From contig JAEWOH010000076.1 of assembly GCA_023460955.1 (NCBI GenBank), forward strand, positions 5,586 to 69,585: a stretch of 64,000 nt of DNA. Reading direction: 5' to 3'. The notes beneath the pieces are model-generated. The model was not told the origin of the DNA, ran no database searches, and saw only the letters and a program-made list of their open reading frames with translations. Origin of the DNA: Bacillota bacterium (GTDB taxonomy: Bacteria; Bacillota; Clostridia; Acetivibrionales; DSM-1351). Numbering within the stretch: position 1 is the stretch's first letter; every line of letters begins with the position of its first letter. The position numbers and the translations under genes are program-made. Positions 51,883 to 60,311 of this stretch are shown here, piece by piece.

Positions 51883-52914
51883 ATGTCAGATATAACATTT
51901 AATAAGCTGGATCCGGTATTTGAAACTATGGGGTTGCTTTTTGTCAGCTATAATCTTGACGAAGTGAAGAAGGAAACAAAAGAGAAGCTTACAGAAATGG
52001 AATTCGATGGAGAACAGTTTTATTCACAGTATTTTAAAACCTTTGATAAATATGTTCAAATATTTATGAAAAACAGAGTAGAATGCAGTGAAAATGCGTT
52101 CTTTTTCAGTGAACAGGATCCAAATTACTTTCTGATACTCTTGTCTCTTATTATTGAAAACAGCAGTTGGCTCACATCTTTGGATGGTGTAACGGCAGGC
52201 CAGATTAAAGCTCAGATTATCCATATATGTAATACTATTTTTGATGATGATACCGATTCAAATGGTGTGGATACTTTAGAGGATATCATTCTGTATTTGG
52301 ACAAGACCGGTTTACAATCCAACGCAAAATGGAAGATGCTTCAAGTTATGCAGTATCCTCAAAAATACATTAAAAAGCTCATTGAGATAATTAACTCCAA
52401 TTTAAACGCATATGATAGGGCCGTTAAAGATATTGTCAATCCGCTGGAAAAGCTTCTTAATCAGTATAGTGTTATGGCTGCTAATAATGGTGATAAAAGA
52501 TTTTATGAACTCAAAGCTAAAATATCTCAATCTTCCGCCGTGTATCCAACCTTAATTTTTCCGTTGTCACAGATGCTGTTTGAAAACAGTTGCTATTATG
52601 GACTACTTAGTGAAAAAGTTGTTAATAACTGGAAATCACGTAAAAATTCCAAAGAACTTTTGCTGTTCAAATTAAAAGCCCTAAGTGATAGTAGTAAACT
52701 AGAAATAATATCGTCGCTTAAAATCAGTCCTAAATATAATCTTGAAATAGCTCAACAGTTAGGACTTACAGCGGCAACCATGTCCCACCACATGAATGTC
52801 CTGTTAAATTGCAGATTTATAGGTGTTGAGAAAAAGAATGGCAAAGTATATTACCATTTGGAAAAAGAGAACCTGAAAGCATTGATTAAAGAACTTGAAG
52901 CCACTTTACTATGA
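51883..52914 (+). CDS. ArsR-like winged-helix regulator with large N-terminal domain
   Basis: The C-terminal part (about residues 260-343) is an ArsR-type winged helix: LFKLKALSDSSKLEIISSL, NLEIAQQLGLTAATMSHHMN (recognition helix) and GVEKKNGKVYYHLEKENL. The N-terminal 250 residues are helical and not recognised; they may bind a ligand. At 343 residues it is about three times longer than plain ArsR. AGGAGAGG precedes the ATG. It likely controls the ABC exporter downstream (shared 16-bp motif). Confidence 0.85.
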   Translation: MSDITFNKLDPVFETMGLLFVSYNLDEVKKETKEKLTEMEFDGEQFYSQYFKTFDKYVQIFMKNRVECSENAFFFSEQDPNYFLILLSLIIENSSWLTSLDGVTAGQIKAQIIHICNTIFDDDTDSNGVDTLEDIILYLDKTGLQSNAKWKMLQVMQYPQKYIKKLIEIINSNLNAYDRAVKDIVNPLEKLLNQYSVMAANNGDKRFYELKAKISQSSAVYPTLIFPLSQMLFENSCYYGLLSEKVVNNWKSRKNSKELLLFKLKALSDSSKLEIISSLKISPKYNLEIAQQLGLTAATMSHHMNVLLNCRFIGVEKKNGKVYYHLEKENLKALIKELEATLL

Positions 52915-52933
52915 AAAATATTATCTGAATACC

Positions 52934-52962
52934 AATCCCGGCATTTGCCGGGATTTTATTTT
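52934..52962 (+). terminator. Intrinsic terminator after the ArsR-like gene
   Basis: AATCCCGGC (52934-52942), loop ATTT, GCCGGGATT (52947-52955), then TTATTTT. Confidence 0.85.
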
Positions 52963-52991
52963 GCCATACATTAGATACAAATCAAATATAG

Positions 52992-53020
52992 TTGACTAAA
53001 ATCAAATTATAGCATATCAT
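52992..53020 (+). promoter_or_regulatory. Promoter of the ABC exporter gene
   Basis: TTGACT (52992-52997), 17-bp spacer, TATCAT (53015-53020). Confidence 0.6.
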
Positions 53021-53024
53021 GTAT

Positions 53025-53040
53025 ATATAATTAATTAGAT
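53025..53040 (+). promoter_or_regulatory. Shared 16-bp candidate operator, copy B
   Basis: ATATAATTAATTAGAT, identical to 51813-51828, lies over the expected transcription start of the ABC exporter promoter, a position suited to repression. Confidence 0.45.
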
Positions 53041-53089
53041 AGAGGTCATATAAGAATTAAATAGTAATCTAATAATTGGAGGTCTTGAT

Positions 53090-54775
53090 ATGAAAGAATA
53101 TCTCATGAAAAACAAATTAATACTATCAATTACTGTACTACTTAATATTATAAGTTCAGTGGCAGCAGTATTTCTGGCGAAACTCCTTCAAAAGGTTATT
53201 GATGTTGCCATAAGCGGCAATATGCCTTCGTTTCAACGGATTCTGCTATTTTCAGTAAGCTATATCATTTTGCTGGGTATTATCAGTTATTTGTATTCGT
53301 TGTGCAGCAAAATGCTCATCAGGAATCTGACAAAAATGTTACGACAAAAGGCTTTTTCGGGGATATTGAAAAGAAATATTAATGATTTTTCTAATGTAAA
53401 TACAGCTGATTATATTTCGGCACTTACCAATGATGTCAAATTGATTGAAGAGAACTACATAATTCCAACTCTGCTAGTGCTGCAATATGCGGTAATGTTT
53501 ATTGTAACCCTCATTTTACTCTTTGAAATCAGTCCATTTATTACACTGTGCCTGATTGGATGTATAATTGTCATGCTTGTACTTCCCGGACTTATGAGTA
53601 AATCCTTGCAGACAAAGCAGGAGATGCTTTCTAAACAATATTCTGTTTTCACATCAAAGCTTAAGGATTTCTTTTCAGGCTTTGAAGTCATTAAAGCCTT
53701 TCAGATGGCTAATCATATAAAAAAAGAATTTGTAAATGAAAACGATAAGGCAGTTAATGCAAAATACCAAGCAGATAAAATGTTTGCACTAAACGAAGGC
53801 ATTTCCGGAATACTTGCGTATCTTACTCAGTTTTCCGGTTTGTTTATCGGTGCATATCTAATAATTAAAGGAAATATAACCGCCGGTACTTTAGTTGCAT
53901 TAATTCAACTCTCAGGTACATTTGTAAGTCCTGTTATGATGATTTTACAGAATATTCCCAAAATCAAAAGTATGGTCCCTATTGTCAATCGATTTAAGGA
54001 ATTGGCAGACTATTCGGATACATCGTTTGAGGGTATATTAGAACCATCGTTTAAAGCAGGGATTGAAATTAAGGACTTGTATTTTTCCTATGAAGAGGAT
54101 CGACCAATTTTAAAGAATGTAAATTTAACGCTGCATAAAGGTAAAAAATATGCTATCGTTGGCAAAAGCGGGTGTGGGAAAACAACATTGGTTAAGGTTT
54201 TAACGGGAAATTATTCTTTTTACACCGGAAGCATTACATATGATGGCACAAGCTTACGTGATCTGGATATTGAAAAAATACACAATATGGCTTCTGTAAT
54301 ACATCAAAACATCTACATGTTTGATGACAGTATCAGGCAAAACATTTGTTTATATGATGACTTTGAAGGCATCGGACTGGAAGCTGCATTGAAAACAAGT
54401 GGAGTGAGTGAGTTTGTCGAGCGCGTGCCGGGTGGTCTTTTGGCCATGGTGGGGGAAAACGGTTCAAATATGTCAGGTGGACAGCGGCAGCGTGTTGCAG
54501 TTGCCAGGGCTTTAATCAGGAACAAACCAATTCTTATTTTAGACGAAGGAACATCATCAGTTGATATGCAGACGGCTTACGATATTGAAAGCAGTCTTCT
54601 TAATATCGAAGATCTGACGCTTATTACCATTACACATAGTTTGAACTCAGATTTATTAGGAAAGTACGATCAGATTATTTATATGGAGGATGGAGTTATC
54701 TCAGAGACAGGTAATCTGTCAGAACTATTATCCAAGCAAGGTGGCTTTTGTAATTTTGTAAACCTTATGAGATAA
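53090..54775 (+). CDS. ABC exporter, fused permease and ATPase (half-transporter)
   Basis: Six membrane helices occupy about residues 10-305, and the ATPase follows: Walker A GKSGCGKTTL (about 369), signature NMSGGQRQRVAVARAL and Walker B ILILDEGTSSVD. This is an MsbA/LmrA-type half-transporter that should dimerise. There is no N-terminal peptidase domain. The substrate is unknown; proximity to the ArsR-like regulator suggests an inducible drug or peptide exporter. Confidence 0.93.
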   Translation: MKEYLMKNKLILSITVLLNIISSVAAVFLAKLLQKVIDVAISGNMPSFQRILLFSVSYIILLGIISYLYSLCSKMLIRNLTKMLRQKAFSGILKRNINDFSNVNTADYISALTNDVKLIEENYIIPTLLVLQYAVMFIVTLILLFEISPFITLCLIGCIIVMLVLPGLMSKSLQTKQEMLSKQYSVFTSKLKDFFSGFEVIKAFQMANHIKKEFVNENDKAVNAKYQADKMFALNEGISGILAYLTQFSGLFIGAYLIIKGNITAGTLVALIQLSGTFVSPVMMILQNIPKIKSMVPIVNRFKELADYSDTSFEGILEPSFKAGIEIKDLYFSYEEDRPILKNVNLTLHKGKKYAIVGKSGCGKTTLVKVLTGNYSFYTGSITYDGTSLRDLDIEKIHNMASVIHQNIYMFDDSIRQNICLYDDFEGIGLEAALKTSGVSEFVERVPGGLLAMVGENGSNMSGGQRQRVAVARALIRNKPILILDEGTSSVDMQTAYDIESSLLNIEDLTLITITHSLNSDLLGKYDQIIYMEDGVISETGNLSELLSKQGGFCNFVNLMR

Positions 54776-54811
54776 AAGTATAATCAATTCGGAGAATGCC
54801 AGAGCTATGAC

Positions 54812-54844
54812 AAAAAAGAGAATTCTTACTGAGTTCTCTTTTTT
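54812..54844 (+). terminator. Intrinsic terminator, possibly bidirectional
   Basis: AAAAAAGAGAA (54812-54822) pairs with TTCTCTTTTTT (54834-54844); the stem itself provides the U-tract. Confidence 0.75.
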
Positions 54845-54884
54845 GCAACTTGGCACTAAATATCTGCATCTTGGTTAAATTTAC

Positions 54885-54913
54885 TTGAAATACCATATTC
54901 GTAAGGATATGAT
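54885..54913 (+). promoter_or_regulatory. Promoter of the LytTR operon
   Basis: TTGAAA (54885-54890), 17-bp spacer, TATGAT (54908-54913). The implied leader is short and carries GGAGG. Confidence 0.6.
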
Positions 54914-54936
54914 AATATCGGAATGGAGGTCAGCAG

Positions 54937-55377
54937 ATGAAGATAAACATTCGGACCGACAGCAATGTAAAAGAGACTGAGATTAGTATTTCCTGTAACA
55001 GACTGACACCCGAGATTGAAAAGCTGATATCGCTGGTTCGCATAATGGATAAGCAGATAACGGGACATAAACAGGGGCAAATACATTTTTTGAATATTAA
55101 TGAAATCCTCTACATAGATACCGTAGATAAAAAAACCTTTTATTATACTAAAGCGGATGTTTACGAATCTCAGCTTCGACTATATGAGCTGGAGGAACAG
55201 CTTGAAGGAACAGAATTTTTCAGGGCAAACAAGTCCTGTATAGCTAATTTTACACAGATAAAATCACTTAAAGCGGATCTGGACGGACGAATACTTCTTA
55301 CAATGAGTAATGAAGAAAAATTGTATGTTTCAAGACAGTATGCACCATATGTTAAAAAGAAACTGGGGGTCAAATAA
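54937..55377 (+). CDS. LytTR DNA-binding domain regulator
   Basis: The LytTR domain covers about residues 45-146 (GQIHFLNINEILYIDTVDKK, FYTKADVYESQLRLYELEEQ, FFRANKSCIANFTQIKSLKA). The N-terminal 45 residues are not a receiver domain, so this is a stand-alone LytTR regulator of the kind paired with a DUF3021 membrane protein. The next gene starts 1 nt after its stop, supporting that pairing. Confidence 0.92.
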   Translation: MKINIRTDSNVKETEISISCNRLTPEIEKLISLVRIMDKQITGHKQGQIHFLNINEILYIDTVDKKTFYYTKADVYESQLRLYELEEQLEGTEFFRANKSCIANFTQIKSLKADLDGRILLTMSNEEKLYVSRQYAPYVKKKLGVK

Positions 55378-55378
55378 A

Positions 55379-55873
55379 ATGAGTAAAAGGTTTACAATTT
55401 TCGAATTTTTCTCAGAAGCCTTCAATATTTTTTCCAGTATGATAATATGCATAACCTTTACCGCTTTTTTTATTGGAAAAGATGTAGGAACAATGTCCTC
55501 ACTATACAAGTTTGGGAAGGAAGCAATAGCCATTGATACTGTGGTACAAATACTATTAGCCGCATTTGCATTGGAGACGGTAAAAGTTTTTTGGTTTTCA
55601 GAAAAACTAATAAAACATATGATGTCCTTATGGAGAACAACGGGAATGGTGATTTCTGTAATACCGTTAATAGCAATCTTTTCTGCAATATTCGGATGGT
55701 TCCCCCTCAATGACATAAACGCCTGGGGTGGTTTCTTTTTATCGTTTGCAATATGTTTTTTATTTAGTCTTGCTGTTGTCTTAATAAAGACAAAGCTGGA
55801 AAACAAAAAGTACAGAGAAGGTATTAAACGATACCGCAAAGAGCATGGATTGGAGGCTGGAGAAGATGATTAA
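55379..55873 (+). CDS. DUF3021-like membrane protein
   Basis: This 164-residue protein has four hydrophobic segments (about residues 14-34, 52-72, 87-107, 117-142) and a charged C-terminal tail. Such proteins are encoded next to LytTR regulators in Firmicutes, where the membrane partner restrains the regulator. ATG at 55379 follows the LytTR stop with GGGGG just upstream. It overlaps the next gene by 8 nt. Confidence 0.85.
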   Translation: MSKRFTIFEFFSEAFNIFSSMIICITFTAFFIGKDVGTMSSLYKFGKEAIAIDTVVQILLAAFALETVKVFWFSEKLIKHMMSLWRTTGMVISVIPLIAIFSAIFGWFPLNDINAWGGFFLSFAICFLFSLAVVLIKTKLENKKYREGIKRYRKEHGLEAGEDD

Positions 55874-56732
55874 TACTGAGGGGAAAATACGAGGTATAGA
55901 GGTAAAAAACTTAACCAAATTCTTTGGGGATAAAAAAGTTCTGGATAATGTCAGCGTGTCAGTGGGAACTGGAGAGCTATTTGGTCTGTTGGGGCCGTCA
56001 GGTGCCGGAAAAACTACTCTGATAAAGGTATTAACAGGGCAGTTGAAGTATCACGGCGAAGCAAGTGTTTTTGGTCGGGAATGCAGTAGTTTTGGAAATG
56101 AGATATACAGTCATGTAGGAATGGTCCTTGACAATAGTGGTATTTATGAAAGATTAACCTGCTATGAAAATCTCAAGCTGTTTGCAAAAATTTATAGGAT
56201 AAATAATGAAGAAATAAATTCAGTCCTTAAGAGAGTCGGACTGATCGAAGCCAAAAAAACGCCTGCCGGAAAGCTGTCAAAGGGAATGAAACAAAGGCTT
56301 TTACTGGCAAGGGCTGTGCTGCACCGACCCAAAATGTTATTTTTGGATGAGCCGACCAGCGGTTTAGATCCTGCAACAGCCAGAGAAATTCATGACTATT
56401 TGATAGAACTCAAGAAGGAAGGAACTGCTATCTTTTTAACCACACATAATATGGAGGAGGCCTATAAGCTTTGCGATAATATCGCACTTCTCAATGAAGG
56501 GAAAATTGTAGAGTATGGAGCACCGGACGAGTTATGCAGACGGCATAATCAGACCAATAGTATAGAACTTCTCTTGAAAAGTGGAGAAAAGGTTGAAATA
56601 CCGAATAGTGGAGCCTATGCCGATAAAATTGCAGAGTATTTCAGGGGAGAGAAGGTGGAGACCATTCATTCTTCCGAACCGAATTTGGAAACAGTATTTA
56701 TGAAGTTAACCGGAAGGGGATTAAACTTATGA
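55866..56732 (+). CDS. ABC transporter ATP-binding protein
   Basis: Walker A is GPSGAGKTTL, Walker B MLFLDEPTSGLDP and the switch His is in FLTTHNMEEA. The signature is LSKGMKQRLLLARA rather than LSGGQ, a form seen in DrrA/CcmA-like exporters. The C-terminal 70 residues after position 220 fit the CcmA family. ATG at 55866 follows TGGAGAAG and overlaps the DUF3021 gene; it overlaps the permease gene by 4 nt. Confidence 0.93.
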   Translation: MINTEGKIRGIEVKNLTKFFGDKKVLDNVSVSVGTGELFGLLGPSGAGKTTLIKVLTGQLKYHGEASVFGRECSSFGNEIYSHVGMVLDNSGIYERLTCYENLKLFAKIYRINNEEINSVLKRVGLIEAKKTPAGKLSKGMKQRLLLARAVLHRPKMLFLDEPTSGLDPATAREIHDYLIELKKEGTAIFLTTHNMEEAYKLCDNIALLNEGKIVEYGAPDELCRRHNQTNSIELLLKSGEKVEIPNSGAYADKIAEYFRGEKVETIHSSEPNLETVFMKLTGRGLNL

Positions 56733-57415
56733 TACGTATAAACCACATATCAGCAATGATTGAAAAAGATTTTAGAGTAACCTTAAGGAATATGCAAATT
56801 TTAATCTTATTTATTATATATCCTGTAGTCGGTTTTGTAATGGCACAATCAGTAAGTATGGAAAAAAGCTTTTTTATAAGTGTGTTTGCAACAATGCATT
56901 TTGTGTTTACACCTATAGTATCCACCTCAGCTATGATATCAGAGGAAAAGGACAAAAATACCTTACGTGTACTGAGAATGTCTGGAATAAATTCTGCGGA
57001 ATTCTTCCTGAGCACTGCATTGTTTGTGTTGATTTTAGACTGTTTAACCGGAAGTTCTCTATTGCTGCTGTCAGGGCAAAACGGTCCAAATCCTTGGTTA
57101 TTCTATTCTGCCGGAATACTGGGAGGTATTATTTCAATACTTGTTGGAATTTGTATCGGGACATTTTCAAAAAGCACCAGTGCTGCCAGTGGCTTGGCTG
57201 TGGCTGCCGGTATGGTTTTGGCTTTTATCCCCATGCTGTCATTTTTCAATAAAGGTTTGGAGCACTTCTCAAAATTTCTATACGGACAGCAAATTAAGTA
57301 CTTAATTGAAGGCAAAAATTGGTCAGGAGAATCCATTGCAGTCATGTTAATAAACCTTGGCTTTATCGTCGGTCTATATGTATTATTATATAAGAGAACA
57401 AAATTAGATGAGTAA
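56729..57415 (+). CDS. ABC-2 type permease
   Basis: Six hydrophobic segments in 228 residues match a small ABC-2 exporter permease. It overlaps the ATPase gene by 4 nt, so the two form one transporter. The substrate is unknown; control by the upstream LytTR regulator is inferred from operon structure. Confidence 0.9.
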   Translation: MIRINHISAMIEKDFRVTLRNMQILILFIIYPVVGFVMAQSVSMEKSFFISVFATMHFVFTPIVSTSAMISEEKDKNTLRVLRMSGINSAEFFLSTALFVLILDCLTGSSLLLLSGQNGPNPWLFYSAGILGGIISILVGICIGTFSKSTSAASGLAVAAGMVLAFIPMLSFFNKGLEHFSKFLYGQQIKYLIEGKNWSGESIAVMLINLGFIVGLYVLLYKRTKLDE

Positions 57416-57441
57416 GTTTTATTTAAAAGGGGGAGAACATC

Positions 57442-57894
57442 ATTAACATCATTTCAGTAAAAGAAAAACCTGAATATATAACCCGAGCTATTAAATATTT
57501 CCAAAGCAAGTGGGCTAACGAGCAAAATATGATGGTATATGAGGACTGCATTACGCATTGTGTTACTACAGACAGACCTCTGCCTCAATGGTACCTGCTT
57601 ATGGATGGTGATACCATAGCCGGTTGTGCCGGGCTTATAACCAATGACTTTATCAGCAGGATGGATTTGTATCCCTGGGTATGCGCCGTTTTTATCGAGG
57701 AGGATTACCGGGGACACGCGTATGGAGGATTACTGCTGGAACAAGCCAGAAGCGATGCACAAAAGAGCGGCTTTCCATGCTTGTACTTATGCACGGGTCT
57801 GACGGGTTACTATGAGCACTTTGGCTTTGAGTATATAGGAAAGGGTTATCATCCATGGGGAGAGGAAACCCGTATTTACCAGCTTAATGTATAA
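57442..57894 (+). CDS. GNAT-family N-acetyltransferase, apparent ATT start
   Basis: The GNAT core has AVFIEEDYRGHAYGGLLLEQ (acetyl-CoA loop) and GLTGYYEHFGFEYIG. In-frame coding-like sequence extends upstream of the first ATG (57529) back to ATT at 57442, giving an N-terminus NIISVKEKPEYITRAIKYF that fits the family. AAGGGGGAG at 57427-57434 lies 7 nt before ATT 57442. Starting at 57529 would cut off the first 29 residues and leave no ribosome-binding site. The substrate is unknown. Confidence 0.8.
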   Translation: MNIISVKEKPEYITRAIKYFQSKWANEQNMMVYEDCITHCVTTDRPLPQWYLLMDGDTIAGCAGLITNDFISRMDLYPWVCAVFIEEDYRGHAYGGLLLEQARSDAQKSGFPCLYLCTGLTGYYEHFGFEYIGKGYHPWGEETRIYQLNV

Positions 57895-57914
57895 TATATA
57901 AAGGAGAATAAACT

Positions 57915-58301
57915 ATGAAGGTAAATATAACCCATGTTGGAGTCTATGCCACAGACATAGAAAAAAGCAAAGAATATTATGTTACATACTTCGGAGGTAA
58001 AAGCAACAGCCTTTACAAGAACTCAAAGGGTTTTTCCAGCTATTTTATTACCTTCGACGGTGGAGCCAGTCTGGAAATTATGCATCATAGGGAGCTGGAA
58101 TTCCGACCTGTCGAAGATAAAGTAAACGGTTGGAGTCATGTTGCTTTCTCAGTAGGTGACAGGGACACTGTTATCAAACTGACAGAGAGGATAGTTTCTG
58201 ACGGGTATGAACTCTACAGTCCGCCAAGACAGACCGGAGACGGCTATTTCGAGAGCTGTGTGGCCGACCCCGACGGAAATAGAGTTGAAATAACTGAATA
58301 A
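57915..58301 (+). CDS. VOC-superfamily (glyoxalase-like) protein
   Basis: Two beta-alpha-beta-beta-beta modules are visible: ITHVGVYATDIEKSKEYYVTYF at the start and WSHVAFSVGDRDTVIKLTER in the second half, with metal ligands His (THVG), Glu (SLEIMHH), His (SHVAF) and Glu (NRVEITE). It resembles lactoylglutathione-lyase-like or fosfomycin-type VOC proteins, but the activity is not determined. AAGGAG precedes the ATG. It is convergent with the next gene, 2 nt apart. Confidence 0.88.
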   Translation: MKVNITHVGVYATDIEKSKEYYVTYFGGKSNSLYKNSKGFSSYFITFDGGASLEIMHHRELEFRPVEDKVNGWSHVAFSVGDRDTVIKLTERIVSDGYELYSPPRQTGDGYFESCVADPDGNRVEITE

Positions 58302-58303
58302 AG

Positions 58304-59071
58304 TTATATGCTGCCGTCTGAACTAAAAATCAATTCTTCCCCATCTGCAGGGATAAGTATGCTTCCTGCCAGCCCAGCTTCGGCAATGTATTTCCCCAGG
58401 ACTTCTCTGGATAAGACACAGTGGTTCCAGGCCTCCATGTGGACTGTAACGATTTTGGCTTCAGGCGAAACGCTGTGAAGCAAAGCTATGTCTTTAATTC
58501 CCATGGTAATCGGGGTTCCATCCCAAGTGGCTTCTCCGGCGTTACATATTATTATTTCAGGGTTGTACCTTTTCAAAACCTTTTCGGTTTCACAATAAAA
58601 AACACTGTCTCCAGCAATATAGACCGATGGCTCTCCAGGTGTACGGACAACAAAACCAGATACGGGAGCCATCTTCAGAGCAGTAATTCCATGACCGTGT
58701 TGGGCTGGGGTTCTTGTAATGGTGATACCGTTCCATTCAACCTCTTTATCAATAGGCGTAACATTTTTAAACCCATATTTCATAAGTTTTTCACCATCCT
58801 GAGGCTGGCAGAACATTTGAACTCCCTTCGGCAATAAACTTGCAGCAGCTTCATCAAAATGGTCCCGATGAGTATGTGAAACCAGAACCGCATCACATGA
58901 AGTCAGAAGTTCTGCTGGAAAGGGTATATCCACAAGAGGATTCCAGTTTTGATTTGCAACACCCTTTACAGGTTCCGCACTTCCCTTAGGGGCCAGAATG
59001 GGATCAACCAGTATTGATTTTCCTCCTAGCTTTAACAATAGTGTAGCATGGCGAACCAGTCTTAAATTCAT
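58304..59071 (-). CDS. Metallo-beta-lactamase-fold hydrolase, UlaG-like
   Basis: The zinc motif SHTHRDHFDE (HxHxDH) lies at about residues 65-74, and further ligands are in AGDSVFY and HMEAWNHC. The N-terminal LVRHATLLLKLGGKSILVDP is typical of UlaG-type lactonases and related hydrolases. 255 residues; GGAGA precedes the start on the minus strand. The substrate is unknown. Confidence 0.88.
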   Translation of the reverse strand: MNLRLVRHATLLLKLGGKSILVDPILAPKGSAEPVKGVANQNWNPLVDIPFPAELLTSCDAVLVSHTHRDHFDEAAASLLPKGVQMFCQPQDGEKLMKYGFKNVTPIDKEVEWNGITITRTPAQHGHGITALKMAPVSGFVVRTPGEPSVYIAGDSVFYCETEKVLKRYNPEIIICNAGEATWDGTPITMGIKDIALLHSVSPEAKIVTVHMEAWNHCVLSREVLGKYIAEAGLAGSILIPADGEELIFSSDGSI

Positions 59072-59305
59072 ATATTTTTCTCCATTTCTATGTGATATAC
59101 TAAAAAAGAATTTAACAAAAAGAAACGTTAATAATATTATAAGCCAGCCGGGACTTGAGTGGCGTAAGAATCAGAACTGAATTTTTTGCATGATACAATA
59201 ATTTATAGAGATACGCCGGATAAACATTACAATAGCAAAATTGTTTGAAAACGTTATAAGTGAAATTCAACCTAATGAGATTAAATTTTGTTGTGAGGAA
59301 ATAAT

Positions 59306-59719
59306 ATGTTTGATGAAACTGATCTTGAAATAATCCAAATATTGAAGAATAACTCAAGAACACAGCTTCAGGAAATCGGAAATATTGTTCATTTGACAGG
59401 GCAGGCGGTCAGAAATAGAATTACAAGGCTTGAAAAGCTAGGTGTTATTGAAGGATACACTATTAAAACAAATGTGTCTAAACTGGGAAGGGAATTAATA
59501 GCCTTTATAACTGTATATATGAAGACTAATAACCATTCTGAATTTCTCAGGTTTATAAAGGATAATATTCTTATAACAGAGGCATACAGAATAAGCGGTG
59601 ACGGCTGCTACAAGCTTAAGGTGGAAGCGGCTAACACTAAGGAAATTGAAGAATTTCTTGACAAGCTACTGCCCTATGGAAATTACAGATTAAACCTATC
59701 TATCGGCAAAATTAAATAA
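59306..59719 (+). CDS. Lrp/AsnC-family transcriptional regulator
   Basis: The N-terminal HTH is TDLEIIQILKNNSRTQLQEI ... GQAVRNRITRLEKLGVIEGY (about residues 3-50). A RAM/Lrp ligand-binding domain follows (LIAFITVYMKTNNHSEFLRF, then EAYRISGDGCYKLKVEA). The 137-residue length is slightly short for the family. It stands alone between a divergent hydrolase gene and the T-box leader of metG. Confidence 0.9.
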   Translation: MFDETDLEIIQILKNNSRTQLQEIGNIVHLTGQAVRNRITRLEKLGVIEGYTIKTNVSKLGRELIAFITVYMKTNNHSEFLRFIKDNILITEAYRISGDGCYKLKVEAANTKEIEEFLDKLLPYGNYRLNLSIGKIK

Positions 59720-59748
59720 TTGACACAAAATTACATAAGGCATATAAT
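59720..59748 (+). promoter_or_regulatory. Consensus promoter upstream of metG T-box
   Basis: TTGACA (59720-59725), 17-bp spacer, TATAAT (59743-59748): a perfect sigma-A promoter, starting at the base after the Lrp gene stop. Confidence 0.85.
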
Positions 59749-59837
59749 AATATAAATTTAATTTCCGGTATAAACTAATTAATAGCTTTAATAGGAAATT
59801 TAGAGATATGTATAGTTTACAATTTAAATACCATTAT

Positions 59838-60193
59838 TAAAGACTGCGAAAAGAAGAGTAGGTATTGGAGACATTTACAGAGAGTCCTGTTGCTGAGAGA
59901 GGATATAGCTTGAAAATACTGAACATGGTCTTGGAGTTGCGCATCGAACACCTGGTTGATTAAACGTTGTTTTACAAATTACGTTTATGAAAGGAAAGTG
60001 ACAGACTGCGACGGTTTCGCCCGTTATAGTGATAGAGTATAAGGTTGCTGATGGAAAATAGTTATATTATGTTCCGAAATCTCCCCGTACTTGATGAGGT
60101 CCATGCCGTGAGGTAGGGGCAAATTTGGAGTGGTAACGCGAAGTAATACTCTCGTCTCCGAAAATAACAATTTTCGGAGGTGGGAGTTTTTTA
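59838..60193 (+). promoter_or_regulatory. T-box leader of metG
   Basis: T-box RNAs sense uncharged tRNA and let transcription pass the terminator. The conserved T-box core is seen as GGAGTGGTAACGCG (60127-60140), upstream stem I starts near AAAGACTGCGAAAAGAAGAG (59839-59858), and a terminator follows. A Met specifier would fit the downstream gene; an ATG is present in GAACATGGTC around 59920, but the exact specifier loop was not modelled. The 592-nt interval 59720-60311 otherwise holds no gene. Confidence 0.85.
60149..60193 (+). terminator. T-box terminator
   Basis: CTCCGAAAAT (60156-60165), loop AACA, ATTTTCGGAG (60070-60079 of the last kilobase, that is 60170-60179), an outer ACTC/GGGAGT extension and TTTTTT. 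The antiterminator would use the T-box sequence just upstream. Confidence 0.88.
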
Positions 60194-60311
60194 TTGTCTG
60201 GAAAGCATAAATGATTTGTATAAAAATAAGTATTGGAACGCCCAAGAATAAAGGAATACAACATAAATGTAAATGATTTTACCGCGCTATTATGCGCAGA
60301 TGGAGGTTAGT

